Assembly: GCF_003260205.1 (NCBI RefSeq)
Contig: NZ_QERF01000004.1
Span: 186,001-250,000 of the forward strand
Origin: Winogradskyella tangerina
Lineage (GTDB): Bacteria; Bacteroidota; Bacteroidia; Flavobacteriales; Flavobacteriaceae
Direction: 5' to 3'
Length of the DNA stretch: 64,000 nucleotides
Part shown: positions 9,241-16,961 of the stretch, one piece after another
How positions within the stretch are numbered: position 1 is the first letter of the stretch
How the letters are laid out: every line of letters begins with the position of its first letter
Notes under the pieces: model-generated
What the model saw: only the letters and a program-made list of their open reading frames with translations
Database searches by the model: none
What the model was told of the DNA's origin: nothing
Program-made: the position numbers and the translations under genes

Positions 9241-9593
9241 TTTTTACTATTCAACAAGGTCAACTGTTTGCCAAAAATTGCAGCTATTCCAGCGGCTAAT
9301 CCACCTATAACTCCAGTAATCAGAATGAGGAGATAGGGATTACCACCAATTTTTAGTAATTGAGAAATCTGCTTTGCAAGAATAAAATCATTAGCGCTAC
9401 TTAAAACGAAACTATGTCCTGCCCAGAAAACTAAAATTGCTAAAAAGGGCACAAAAAATACCGCAGTCTTTTTTAGTGGTATAAATAATGAAGTTGCCAA
9501 AGCAGCGGTCATCACCGACCACCATGGTAGAAATAAGGATAGGATAACTGCTAAAATTATGGTTGCTGTAAAGTTGGTGATATTCTTAGTCAT
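9237..9593 (-). CDS. small integral membrane protein
   Basis: A 118-residue hydrophobic protein with three or four predicted membrane helices (about 7-25, 28-40, 46-68 and 88-108) and a short basic tail. There are no recognisable catalytic motifs. It sits between the penicillin-acylase gene (overlap of 8 bases) and the PD40 lipoprotein gene (overlap of 4 bases), so the three form a tight operon. Similar small proteins next to penicillin acylases occur in Flavobacteriaceae, but I cannot name a function. Confidence 0.6.
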   Translation of the reverse strand: MTKNITNFTATIILAVILSLFLPWWSVMTAALATSLFIPLKKTAVFFVPFLAILVFWAGHSFVLSSANDFILAKQISQLLKIGGNPYLLILITGVIGGLAAGIAAIFGKQLTLLNSKK

Positions 9594-12009
9594 TAGAGGC
9601 TGGTGTTAGGGTTTGTGTTCCAATAACGGCTTTGGTGGCTTCATTGGTTTGCATAAAATTGAGATTGTAGTAGTTTCCAGCTGCCCAATCATCAATAAAG
9701 TTGTCATAATATTGGCTCCCTGGATTTCCAGACTGGCCACCAGGATAAATTCCGATGGCGGTTGGTGGTGAGGTCATTTCAACAATCATTCGCCACGAAG
9801 GCCCGTGATCTTCCGAGGTGGCATTCACAATATTGCGATCACCACCAATTGGAATATCAAATCGTGAAAAGGCAGGTAAGGCCTGTAATAGGTGTCCGGC
9901 ATAAGTTGCCTTATACTTTAACCAGGTATAATCGCCTTTTTCTTCTTTAATTTCTTTTAAACGTTTTGCTGCTGCTTTAAATGCTAGTAGAAATAAATCT
10001 TTAGCGGTTTCCTTTTTGTCTTCAGTTTCAACGATATCCATAAGTTCGTGCGCGCCATGATTTTTCAAAAGATAAATGGTCTGATAGGCATACGGCGCAG
10101 CCATGGCAGTGTCTTCAATATCAAATTCGTCCCAAGTCATATTATACAATCTTCCATACCATTGACGCCAAATACTTGGACCTACTTCATCAATATCATT
10201 ATTAAATTTCCAGGCTTTCATTTCTTCATATACGATCCTTTCATCCTCCGTAAGTGAAGATGCATCCATATTTTCGAGCATATATGGTACAAGTTCTGCA
10301 GCCTTAAGATTATGATTGTTATTATGTAGATCTTTAAAATCCTGAACACTAATCTTTTCTTTTGAATTAAAAAAGTCGTTGATGACGCGATTTCGGTAGG
10401 TTTCATAGCCGTCGTTAAAAACGAAGAACGGATAATTTTCATCCACTGGATGTTGATTCGCGGAACTTACAAAACCGCGTTCAGGGTTTTTGGTATGCGC
10501 ATTAAATTCTTGCGGGATGTACGACTGCCAGTCGTTTTCCGGATTACTGCCGTCCATTAAGAACTTACCTTGTCCTTCCCATTTATTAGCAAACTTCCCT
10601 TGAATCCATAAGGCAATATCGCCTTCAGTTGACGCAAAAACGAAATTTTGTGCTGGTGCATTCCAGTATTTCAAGGCACTTACGTAATCATTGTAGTTTT
10701 TGGCCTTATTCAACTCAATAAAGGTTTTTTGATTATTACCACCTTGGTGTCCTATCCATTTCATGGCATAACCTTCAAGCTCATTATCTGACTTGAAATT
10801 TTTATCAAAAACTACTGGTCCATGATGCGTATATAAAACAGAGTCTTTATAATTTTCTCTTCCTTTGATTTTGATGTCTTCAACTCTTACCGTGACATCC
10901 TTCCAATCGCCATCGTATTTATATTTGGTTCGGTCTTCATTAAATTCCACCTTATACCAATCAATAACATCTCGTGTAGCATTAGTCTCTCCCCAAGCGA
11001 TATGCTGATTAAAACCTGAGATAACTGCTAAAGCTCCAGGAATTGTGGCTCCGAAAGCATTGTGTTCTGGCGTACTCAATTGCATTACAAACCAAATGGC
11101 CGGGAGATTTAACCCTAAATGCGGATCGTTTGCGAGAATAGGGTTTCCTGTTGACGACTTCGCTCCTGAGATTGCCCAGTTGTTACTTCCGTTAGCCGGA
11201 TTTGGCTTTTCTATAGTTTCTTGAATGGTATCTAAAACGGCTTGACTCTCGGGTAATTCCGTCTGAGGAACATCGATAAAACTCCAGTCCGTATTTTTAG
11301 GAATTACAGGGTCGGTGATATCAAAAAAGTCTGGAAATAGGAGATTAAAATTATCTTTTCCTAGTATTCTTAAAACGTTAGTATATTCTAAATCTTCATC
11401 ACCACCAGCTAACATTTTGGTCATATACATTAGAAGTAAAGCGGTTTTTTTTGGTGACCAGCTTTCGGGCTGGTAGTCTAGTAACTTGTATTCAACAGGA
11501 TAATCAGCAGGATCGAGTTGGTCAATATAGGCATTAACCCCATCTGCATAATCTTGCACATAACCCAAGGTTTCAGTATCGTATTGCTCCATGTAAGCGA
11601 TGGCTTGATCAGCGCCGTAACCCATACCACGTCGGCGCTCTGTACGATCATAGTTTAGTGCTCCTTCGCCAAAAATCTCTGAAAGGCGTCCGGCTGCAGC
11701 GTGCGTCTGAAATTCTAATTGCCATAAACGATGCTTTGCCGTAAGATATCCTTGTGCTTTATAGAGATCGTGTTCATTTTGAGCAAATACATGAGGAATC
11801 ATGTGTTCGTCGTAGTGCACAGTTACTTTGTCTGATAATCCTGGAATACGAATTTCACCAGTGACCGATTCGTTGGTTTCATTTTGCCATATACCGGATT
11901 GCGGATTTAAGAATTTGCCTAGCGGTGGAAGGTCACCGAGCTTAGTATTTAAAACGAAAAAAATTCCAATGACGAGTGCAAAGGAAAGAAGGAGTTTAAG
12001 GTATTTCAT
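9586..12009 (-). CDS. penicillin acylase family protein (Ntn-hydrolase)
   Basis: An 807-residue precursor of the penicillin G acylase/acyl-homoserine-lactone acylase superfamily. An N-terminal hydrophobic segment (about 5-21) targets it to the envelope. The alpha-chain region contains the typical AQGYLTAKHRLWQLEF and AAAGRLSEIFG motifs. The beta-chain nucleophile is Ser275 in GSNNWAISG, which becomes the N-terminus after autocleavage, followed by DPHLGL. The family hydrolyses amide bonds of acylated substrates in the periplasm. Whether this one acts on beta-lactams, acyl-homoserine lactones or peptides cannot be read from sequence. It is the first gene of a three-gene overlapping operon. Confidence 0.9.
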   Translation of the reverse strand: MKYLKLLLSFALVIGIFFVLNTKLGDLPPLGKFLNPQSGIWQNETNESVTGEIRIPGLSDKVTVHYDEHMIPHVFAQNEHDLYKAQGYLTAKHRLWQLEFQTHAAAGRLSEIFGEGALNYDRTERRRGMGYGADQAIAYMEQYDTETLGYVQDYADGVNAYIDQLDPADYPVEYKLLDYQPESWSPKKTALLLMYMTKMLAGGDEDLEYTNVLRILGKDNFNLLFPDFFDITDPVIPKNTDWSFIDVPQTELPESQAVLDTIQETIEKPNPANGSNNWAISGAKSSTGNPILANDPHLGLNLPAIWFVMQLSTPEHNAFGATIPGALAVISGFNQHIAWGETNATRDVIDWYKVEFNEDRTKYKYDGDWKDVTVRVEDIKIKGRENYKDSVLYTHHGPVVFDKNFKSDNELEGYAMKWIGHQGGNNQKTFIELNKAKNYNDYVSALKYWNAPAQNFVFASTEGDIALWIQGKFANKWEGQGKFLMDGSNPENDWQSYIPQEFNAHTKNPERGFVSSANQHPVDENYPFFVFNDGYETYRNRVINDFFNSKEKISVQDFKDLHNNNHNLKAAELVPYMLENMDASSLTEDERIVYEEMKAWKFNNDIDEVGPSIWRQWYGRLYNMTWDEFDIEDTAMAAPYAYQTIYLLKNHGAHELMDIVETEDKKETAKDLFLLAFKAAAKRLKEIKEEKGDYTWLKYKATYAGHLLQALPAFSRFDIPIGGDRNIVNATSEDHGPSWRMIVEMTSPPTAIGIYPGGQSGNPGSQYYDNFIDDWAAGNYYNLNFMQTNEATKAVIGTQTLTPASND

Positions 12010-12047
12010 TAAGTGTAATGGTATTTTGCACTTAAAAATACCAAATA

Positions 12048-12572
12048 TTATTCTAAAGTAATGCTATCGATAAGTAGTTTAAAACTTTCTTTCTTTTTGT
12101 TTCCAATTAAAAAAGCAACTTCCTCCATTTGTTTGCCTTCAAAATTTGGGATATCCAGGCGATATCCACGAAAGGAAGCATACATATCTTCGAAAGGAAT
12201 TTCTATAGTTTGCCAATCTTCGGTAGTTTCAAACTTAAAAATGTACGAGTAGCGATCATATCGATTGCTTTTCACTCTAAACTGATACGATTTTCCGTCG
12301 CCTTTAATTCTAATTTTGAATTTGGTGTAATCTGAAGAATCTACAGTTTCGAAATAATAACGTAAAGACGAAAATCCACCATTATTTTCTAAAGATACAT
12401 TACCTGTATACTCACCATGCCCATCTTTATTAATTTTGAAATGCCCGTCGGAACGACCACCCATCACCACGTCATCTAAAATTTGCCAGTTATCAATATT
12501 GCTTTCGGCACTAAATTCAAAAAGTGTCATAGATTTTAAGAATAGGATAATTACTAATAGAAAAGGTCTCAT
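12048..12572 (-). CDS. CIA30 family protein
   Basis: A protein of 174 residues from ATG 12572 (a TTG one codon earlier is an unlikely start). A hydrophobic N-terminus is followed by a carbohydrate-binding-like jelly-roll domain that matches the complex I intermediate-associated protein 30 family. The markers are N-I-D-N-W-Q-I-L-D-D-V-V-M-G-G-R-S, the S-L-E-N-N-G-G-F-S-S-L-R stretch and a central R-I-K-G-D-G-K-S-Y-Q-F-R-V. In bacteria these are generally NADH:ubiquinone oxidoreductase-related by name only, with unknown role. It lies 38 bases upstream of the penicillin-acylase gene on the same strand. Confidence 0.85.
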   Translation of the reverse strand: MRPFLLVIILFLKSMTLFEFSAESNIDNWQILDDVVMGGRSDGHFKINKDGHGEYTGNVSLENNGGFSSLRYYFETVDSSDYTKFKIRIKGDGKSYQFRVKSNRYDRYSYIFKFETTEDWQTIEIPFEDMYASFRGYRLDIPNFEGKQMEEVAFLIGNKKKESFKLLIDSITLE

Positions 12573-12646
12573 CAATGCTTTTTGTAAAGATACTAACAGG
12601 GTGTAGGACCTTATTTAGATTTTTGAAAACTTTAGCAGTTTGAAGC

Positions 12647-12943
12647 TTAGCGAAGCACTAGTTTTTTTACGATGTCTTTACCGAGTGATTCGTTGAGCAT
12701 TTTCACGATTTTCTCATTGCCATAGCTAAGTTCTTCGCGCAGAACACTCGAACTTAATTGTACGTAAAGGGTTTCATTTTTTAATTCGATGGCGGTTGTA
12801 TAATTATTAACGCCATTACCCATAAGATTGGCCCAGGCTTCACGCACGTTGACTTTATCTAATCCGGATTGCAGATTGTTTGTTTCTACGAATTCTTTTA
12901 GAATCTCTTCAATGGGGCGATTATCATTACTGCGCTTTGCCAT
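12647..12943 (-). CDS. DUF721 (DciA-like) protein
   Basis: A 98-residue protein with the DUF721 pattern: an N-terminal helix I-E-E-I-L-K-E-F-V, a V-R-E-A-W-A-N-L-M-G core and a beta strand L-Y-V-Q-L-S-S-S-V-L-R-E-E-L. DUF721 includes DciA, the ancestral replicative-helicase operator found next to dnaA/recF in many bacteria. It lies on the recF strand with one lipoprotein gene between, which agrees with the common DUF721-recF neighbourhood. A role in replication or repair is an inference from family and context. Confidence 0.85.
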   Translation of the reverse strand: MAKRSNDNRPIEEILKEFVETNNLQSGLDKVNVREAWANLMGNGVNNYTTAIELKNETLYVQLSSSVLREELSYGNEKIVKMLNESLGKDIVKKLVLR

Positions 12944-13106
12944 GTTTATTTCCTGTGAAAACAGGAATTTTTTTGGTTTTTGTTCTTACAAAGGTCGGTA
13001 TTTAAAATGGACTTTAGTTCTAATAAAACGTGAAAGTTCGACTTTGTTAACGATCTACTCAAGATCTCATACTTGTCGAATCTCTGGTAATTATGGCCTA
13101 AGTAAA

Positions 13107-13526
13107 TTATTCTACAGAAAGATTAATGGGCGTATACCGTTTGTAGAGATAGATGTCTTTTCTTTGATTAACTACCTTTAAAAGTGATGGCGTTGCCTCT
13201 AAAACAGATTCTTTCCATTCGGCATAAGGTGTGGTATAATAGATGTGAAGGCTGTCGTTTTCTATCTTCAGAACAAGAGCTTCTGCATCGTCTGAAGTAA
13301 AATACGTATCGTTTATGCCAGGTTTTAGTTTCTTTCTAAAACCTTTCAAGCTATCATTAATACTGATGTAATCTATGGTTTCATTAAATTGATATTGTTT
13401 TACAGAACCATTCGCCAAGGTTACTTCTTCAATTTCCCAATAGCCATTAAGATGTTCGATATAAGTTTCAGGATTTCCAGAACAACTAAAAATGAAAAGA
13501 CATAATAGTCCTAGATACTTTTTCAT
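13107..13526 (-). CDS. lipocalin-like lipoprotein
   Basis: A 139-residue lipoprotein (lipobox FIFSC, Cys15). After the lipid anchor comes a small beta-barrel-like domain starting [12 protein letters not shown], with alternating hydrophobic strands, as in flavobacterial lipocalin-like proteins. The ATG overlaps the recF stop as ATGA, so it is translated from the recF message. No binding-site motif allows a ligand to be named. Confidence 0.7.
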   Translation of the reverse strand: MKKYLGLLCLFIFSCSGNPETYIEHLNGYWEIEEVTLANGSVKQYQFNETIDYISINDSLKGFRKKLKPGINDTYFTSDDAEALVLKIENDSLHIYYTTPYAEWKESVLEATPSLLKVVNQRKDIYLYKRYTPINLSVE

Positions 13527-14602
13527 AGCTTGAACAATTTATAAGATTGGTGAATTTGTTTTACCACATTTTCGGTTCTGTCAGCGTGGGTATCGCTAAT
13601 GAAGATCTGACCAAAATGTTCGTCATCAACAAGGCTAATAATTTGTGCTACTCGGTTTTCATCAAGTTTGTCAAAAATATCGTCTAACAGTAGAATAGGA
13701 GACACGCCACTTTGTTGTTTAATAAAATCGAATTGTGCCAATTTTAAGGCAATTAAAAATGACTTTTGTTGCCCTTGGCTACCAAACTTCTTGATTGGAA
13801 AATCATCGATCAAAAACGTGAGATCGTCTTTATGTGTTCCAACGCTTGTGTATTGCAAAGCCTTATCTTTATTGAGATTCGCTTCTAAAAGAGAGATCAA
13901 ATCACCATTAAAAAGATCGCTTTTATACTTTAGGTCGATAAGCTCTTTACTTTGACTTATGGCTTCATAACGTTCCTTGAAAATTGGAATAAATAACTTC
14001 AAAAATTCATCACGTTTCTTGAAAATCTCCTTGCTAAAGGTGTCGAGTTGTTCATTATAAATTCCTAAAGTATCCGCGTTAAAAGTATTGTTCAAAGCGA
14101 AATATTTCAGTAGTGCATTCCGCTGAGAAAGCACCTTGTTGTAGGCAATAACACTACTGAGATAACTTTTATCACTTTGCGAAATAACGCTATCTATAAA
14201 TTTTCTGCGTGTGTCACTACCTTCAATTATGAGGTCGCGATCTGCAGGAGAGATAATCACCAAAGGAATAAAACCGATATGCTCACTAAACTTTTCGTAA
14301 GCCTTTCCGTTGCGTTTAATGATTTTCTTTTGTCCGCGTTTTAGAGAGACTATGATCTTCTCAGACCGATCGTTTTTTGTAAAACTTCCATCAATTACAA
14401 AGAACTCTGTACCGTGTTTTATATTCTGAAGTGCGATCGGATTGAAGTAACTTTTTCCGAAAGCCAAATGATAAATTGCATCTAAAGCATTGGTTTTGCC
14501 AATACCATTAGCGCCTACAAAACAGTTGATCTTTGTGTCGAATTCGAAAACCTGACTTTCAAAATTTTTGTAATTAACTAAAGATAATGTGTTTAGGATC
14601 AT
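13523..14602 (-). CDS. recF: DNA replication/repair protein RecF
   Basis: A 359-residue SMC-like ATPase that loads RecA with RecO and RecR at gaps. Walker A lies at about 30-38 (GANGIGKTN). The signature region [15 protein letters not shown] is at about 272-286, and Walker B is at about 302-312 ([12 protein letters not shown]) followed by the D-loop. A C-terminal ISDTH segment completes the ATP site. Length and architecture match the family. It begins a minus-strand unit with the lipoprotein and DUF721 genes, and is divergent from the TPR protein gene at 14744. Confidence 0.95.
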   Translation of the reverse strand: MILNTLSLVNYKNFESQVFEFDTKINCFVGANGIGKTNALDAIYHLAFGKSYFNPIALQNIKHGTEFFVIDGSFTKNDRSEKIIVSLKRGQKKIIKRNGKAYEKFSEHIGFIPLVIISPADRDLIIEGSDTRRKFIDSVISQSDKSYLSSVIAYNKVLSQRNALLKYFALNNTFNADTLGIYNEQLDTFSKEIFKKRDEFLKLFIPIFKERYEAISQSKELIDLKYKSDLFNGDLISLLEANLNKDKALQYTSVGTHKDDLTFLIDDFPIKKFGSQGQQKSFLIALKLAQFDFIKQQSGVSPILLLDDIFDKLDENRVAQIISLVDDEHFGQIFISDTHADRTENVVKQIHQSYKLFKL

Positions 14603-14713
14603 AAAAGAAACGCGCTATTGGCTGTGTTCAGAACTGCGATTGATGCTATTAATAATCACGCAAATTATTGAAAAATAACAAATAATTAGTCTTTTAAATC
14701 CCAATAAAAATTT

Positions 14714-14721
14714 TATTTTTG
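14714..14721 (+). promoter_or_regulatory. Bacteroidota -7 promoter box
   Basis: TATTTTTG fits the Bacteroidota sigma-ABfr -7 consensus TAnnTTTG exactly. It lies 22 bases before the ATG of the TPR protein in the recF/TPR divergent intergenic region. A convincing -33 TTG element at standard spacing is not visible. Confidence 0.55.
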
Positions 14722-14743
14722 CGCACGCATTAATAGACAAGAT

Positions 14744-15511
14744 ATGGCAACCTATAAGAAAAGAGGTTATAAACCAAAAACGAAAAAGGAAAAGGAAGAA
14801 ATTGCTGAGGAAAATTCAGCAACGGCAGAGGTATTTAATACACTAGATGAAGGCGCTTCGAAGACGGAAGAGTGGTTTGTGAAAAACCAGAACTTTATCA
14901 TTGGAGCAATTGCGGTTGTAGCTTTAGTGGTTTTAGGCTTTATGGGTTACAACAAATACATCGCTGAGCCACAACAAGAAGAGGCAATGAATGAGATGTA
15001 TCAGGCTAAAAAATTCTTCGAAGAAGCATCTAGCGGAATAGCACCAGATTCGTTATACACATTAGCCCTTGAAGGTGGTGAAGGAAAATTTGGTATGTTA
15101 GATATTATCGATCAATACGGAAGTACACCGGCAGCTAACTTGGCTAACTATTACGCGGGTATTTCTTATTTAAATTTGAAGAAGTACGAAGAAGCTATCA
15201 AGCATTTAAGTGATTTTTCTGGAGATGCTGAGATACCAACCCCAGTTGCCAAAGGTGCAATTGGAGATGCATTTGTTCAGCTTGAACAGTATGCGGACGG
15301 ATTAGAATATTACGAGAAGGCATTCAATGCAAGTGATAATGATTTCACAACTCCGATGTACTTAATGAAGGCGGCAAGAATTGCAATACGTTTAGATCAG
15401 AATCAAAAAGCATTAGATTATCTAAATCGTATTAAGTCTGAATACGACGGTTCTACGCAAGCTAGCCAAATTGATGTACTGATCGGAATGGTGGAAGCAA
15501 AACTTCAATAA
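14744..15511 (+). CDS. TPR-containing membrane-anchored protein
   Basis: A 255-residue protein. A highly basic cytoplasmic N-terminus is followed by one membrane helix (about 51-69) and a periplasmic domain with tetratricopeptide repeats: NLANYYAGISYLNLKKYEEAIKHL, GDAFVQLEQYADGLEYYEKAF and MYLMKAARIAIRLDQNQKALDYL. The layout (short cytosolic end, one TM, TPRs) is like YfgM/BepA-type envelope chaperone partners. It overlaps ribH by one base (TAATG), and this TPR-ribH order is common in flavobacteria. A scaffold role at the Sec translocon or in envelope assembly is inferred. Confidence 0.8.
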   Translation: MATYKKRGYKPKTKKEKEEIAEENSATAEVFNTLDEGASKTEEWFVKNQNFIIGAIAVVALVVLGFMGYNKYIAEPQQEEAMNEMYQAKKFFEEASSGIAPDSLYTLALEGGEGKFGMLDIIDQYGSTPAANLANYYAGISYLNLKKYEEAIKHLSDFSGDAEIPTPVAKGAIGDAFVQLEQYADGLEYYEKAFNASDNDFTTPMYLMKAARIAIRLDQNQKALDYLNRIKSEYDGSTQASQIDVLIGMVEAKLQ

Positions 15512-16017
15512 TGGCTACTGCAAATCATAATTTATCAAATTACGATAAAGCTACAATCCCAAACGCGAAGGACTTTCGGTTTGGGATTGTTGTTTCAGAA
15601 TGGAATGACCAGATCACAGAAGGACTTTGGCAAGGGGCTTTTGATGCTCTGATTGATTGTGGTGCATTGAAGGAAAATATAGTGCGTTGGAATGTGCCAG
15701 GGACTTTCGAACTTACCTATGGCGCTGCCAGAATGTCTAAAAGCATCTATGCCGAATCTGGTATGTTAGACGCCATTATTGTTATTGGTTGTGTTATCCA
15801 GGGTGAAACCAAACATTTCGATTTTGTCTGTGAAGGCGTTACCCAAGGAATTAAAGACCTTAATTTAAAAGGTGATATTCCGGTTATCTTTTGCGTACTC
15901 ACAGATAACAATATGCAACAATCTATTGAGCGTTCAGGTGGTAAGCATGGCAATAAAGGCACTGAAGCTGCTATTACTGCTATAAAAATGGCACAGTTAC
16001 GCAAGGATACTAAGTAG
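15511..16017 (+). CDS. ribH: 6,7-dimethyl-8-ribityllumazine synthase
   Basis: A 168-residue lumazine synthase. It condenses 5-amino-6-ribitylamino-uracil with dihydroxybutanone phosphate in the penultimate step of riboflavin synthesis. The substrate motif VVSEWNDQIT near the N-terminus, NVPGTFELTYGA, the GCVIQGETKHFDFVCEGVTQG core carrying the catalytic His, and VIFCVLTDNNMQQ are all present. The C-terminal KGTEAAITAIKMAQL helix is also normal. Its 3' end runs directly into a tandem repeat array. Confidence 0.96.
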   Translation: MATANHNLSNYDKATIPNAKDFRFGIVVSEWNDQITEGLWQGAFDALIDCGALKENIVRWNVPGTFELTYGAARMSKSIYAESGMLDAIIVIGCVIQGETKHFDFVCEGVTQGIKDLNLKGDIPVIFCVLTDNNMQQSIERSGGKHGNKGTEAAITAIKMAQLRKDTK

Positions 16018-16021
16018 TTTA

Positions 16022-16255
16022 CAGTCGCAGTATTCAGTCGCGGTTTTCAGTCGCGGTTTTCAGTCGCAGTATTCAGTCGCAGTATTCAGTCGCAGTTTTC
16101 AGTCGCAGTAGTCAGTTGCAGTTTACAGTCGCAGTTTGCAGTTGCAGTTTGCAGTCTCAGTTTGCAGTTGCAGTTTGCAGTCTCAGTTTGCAGTCGCAGT
16201 AATCAGTCTCAGTTTGCAGTCGCAGTTGTCAGTCTCAGTTGTCAGTCTCAGTTTG
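16022..16255 (+). repeat. 18-copy 13-bp tandem repeat array
   Basis: Eighteen consecutive 13-bp units follow the ribH stop by four bases, with consensus CAGTCGCAGTTTG. Units vary mainly at positions 5-6 (CG, TG or CT) and 11-13. Early units end in ATT or TTT and later ones in TTG. Each unit is itself a near-duplicate of CAGTNN. The period is not a multiple of three and the array lacks stops on the plus strand, which produces a meaningless open frame. There is no homology to coding sequence; it looks like slippage-born intergenic DNA. Confidence 0.9.
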
Positions 16256-16258
16256 TTT

Positions 16259-16336
16259 CCACTTAACACTTACAACTTTACACTTGCAACTTTCAACTTG
16301 CAACTCATAACTCATAACTCATAACTTGTAACTTGG
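16259..16336 (+). repeat. AGTT-type short degenerate tandem repeat
   Basis: A run of seven- to nine-base units built around CACTT/AACTT, ending in a triplicated AACTCAT, directly follows the 13-bp array. On the minus strand it reads as AGTTATG/AGTTGCA-type units. The same kind of sequence on the opposite strand occurs after the gene ending at 55494. No gene is visible between 16018 and 16432 apart from these repeats and the promoter box at 16395. Confidence 0.7.
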
Positions 16337-16394
16337 CATCTTTTTTGTTGATAATTTTAAGGAATCCTTAGGCAATAGTTCCTTGTATTTTAAG

Positions 16395-16402
16395 TACTTT
16401 TG
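16395..16402 (+). promoter_or_regulatory. Bacteroidota -7 promoter box
   Basis: TACTTTTG matches TAnnTTTG and lies 30 bases upstream of the TTG start of the small membrane protein gene. It may start transcription of the small-protein/mutL/rhomboid unit independently of ribH. Confidence 0.5.
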
Positions 16403-16432
16403 AGATATTCAAGTTATAATTAACGAGAGCAT

Positions 16433-16648
16433 TTGTTTAATCAAAGAAAAAATAAGCGGTTTAGTTATAAGCCTCGTTTTCAGGATTCTGAAGAAGAAAA
16501 GTCGAAAGAACGCCTAGAAGCACGATGGGATGAGTTGAGAGGTAATACCAAGCGTAGAGGAAATATGTTTACCTCATTACCTTTCTTGATTATAGTTTTG
16601 GTGGCGCTTTTTGTTTTAATCTATGTCCTAAACGGATATATTAAATAA
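16433..16648 (+). CDS. small single-TM protein, paralogue of next gene
   Basis: A 71-residue protein. A basic N-terminus (RKNKRFSYKPRF) is followed by a charged linker and one membrane helix (about 48-67). The N-terminal K-R-F-x-Y-x-P-R motif is shared with the next gene (NKRFNYTPRYYKG), so the two are paralogues. The only start consistent with the motif is TTG at 16433, since a TAA stop lies four codons upstream. A GAGAG stretch just before it may serve as ribosome binding site. Members of this family are sometimes mislabelled riboflavin synthase subunit beta because they sit next to ribH. The function is unknown. Confidence 0.65.
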   Translation: MFNQRKNKRFSYKPRFQDSEEEKSKERLEARWDELRGNTKRRGNMFTSLPFLIIVLVALFVLIYVLNGYIK

Positions 16649-16655
16649 TTGAATT

Positions 16656-16961
16656 ATGGGTCCAATTAAATTTACACTTATTAAGAAGTTACCTCGAAAT
16701 AAAAGGTTTAACTACACACCGCGCTATTACAAAGGTAAAGAAGGGACAGATACAACCAAGTATGCTACAAAGTTCGATGCGTATGCCGACACCTACAATA
16801 AAAATGATTTTTCTGGGCAGTGGCACGACCAAAGGGTGAGTAGTAGAAATAGAAATAACTCCGGTTTTAACAGAACCATTTTAGTCCTGATCGGTATCTT
16901 CGTTTTGATCTTTCTTTATATTATAGATTTTGATCTCTCTATTTTCTCCCTCAAGCGCTAA
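16656..16961 (+). CDS. small single-TM protein (often mislabelled riboflavin synthase beta)
   Basis: A 101-residue protein with the KRFNYTPRYYKGKEG motif at about 15-29, a polar middle and one C-terminal membrane helix (about 73-90). It shares the motif and topology with the preceding gene, 7 bases upstream. The stop overlaps the mutL start (TAATG), so it is coupled to mutL. The riboflavin label used for relatives has no support in the sequence, because there is no enzyme fold. The basic motif facing the cytoplasm suggests interaction with nucleic acid, lipid or a protein partner, as inference only. Confidence 0.75.
   Translation: MGPIKFTLIKKLPRNKRFNYTPRYYKGKEGTDTTKYATKFDAYADTYNKNDFSGQWHDQRVSSRNRNNSGFNRTILVLIGIFVLIFLYIIDFDLSIFSLKR

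Noticed and set aside
16022-16255. Replication iterons or origin repeats
   Set aside because: No DnaA boxes, AT-rich melting region or dnaA gene is adjacent; the array follows a housekeeping gene.
16136-16324. A 62-residue plus-strand frame rich in S, V, Q, L
   Set aside because: It is produced entirely by the 13-bp repeat array, which has no stops on this strand. The period shifts frame every unit.
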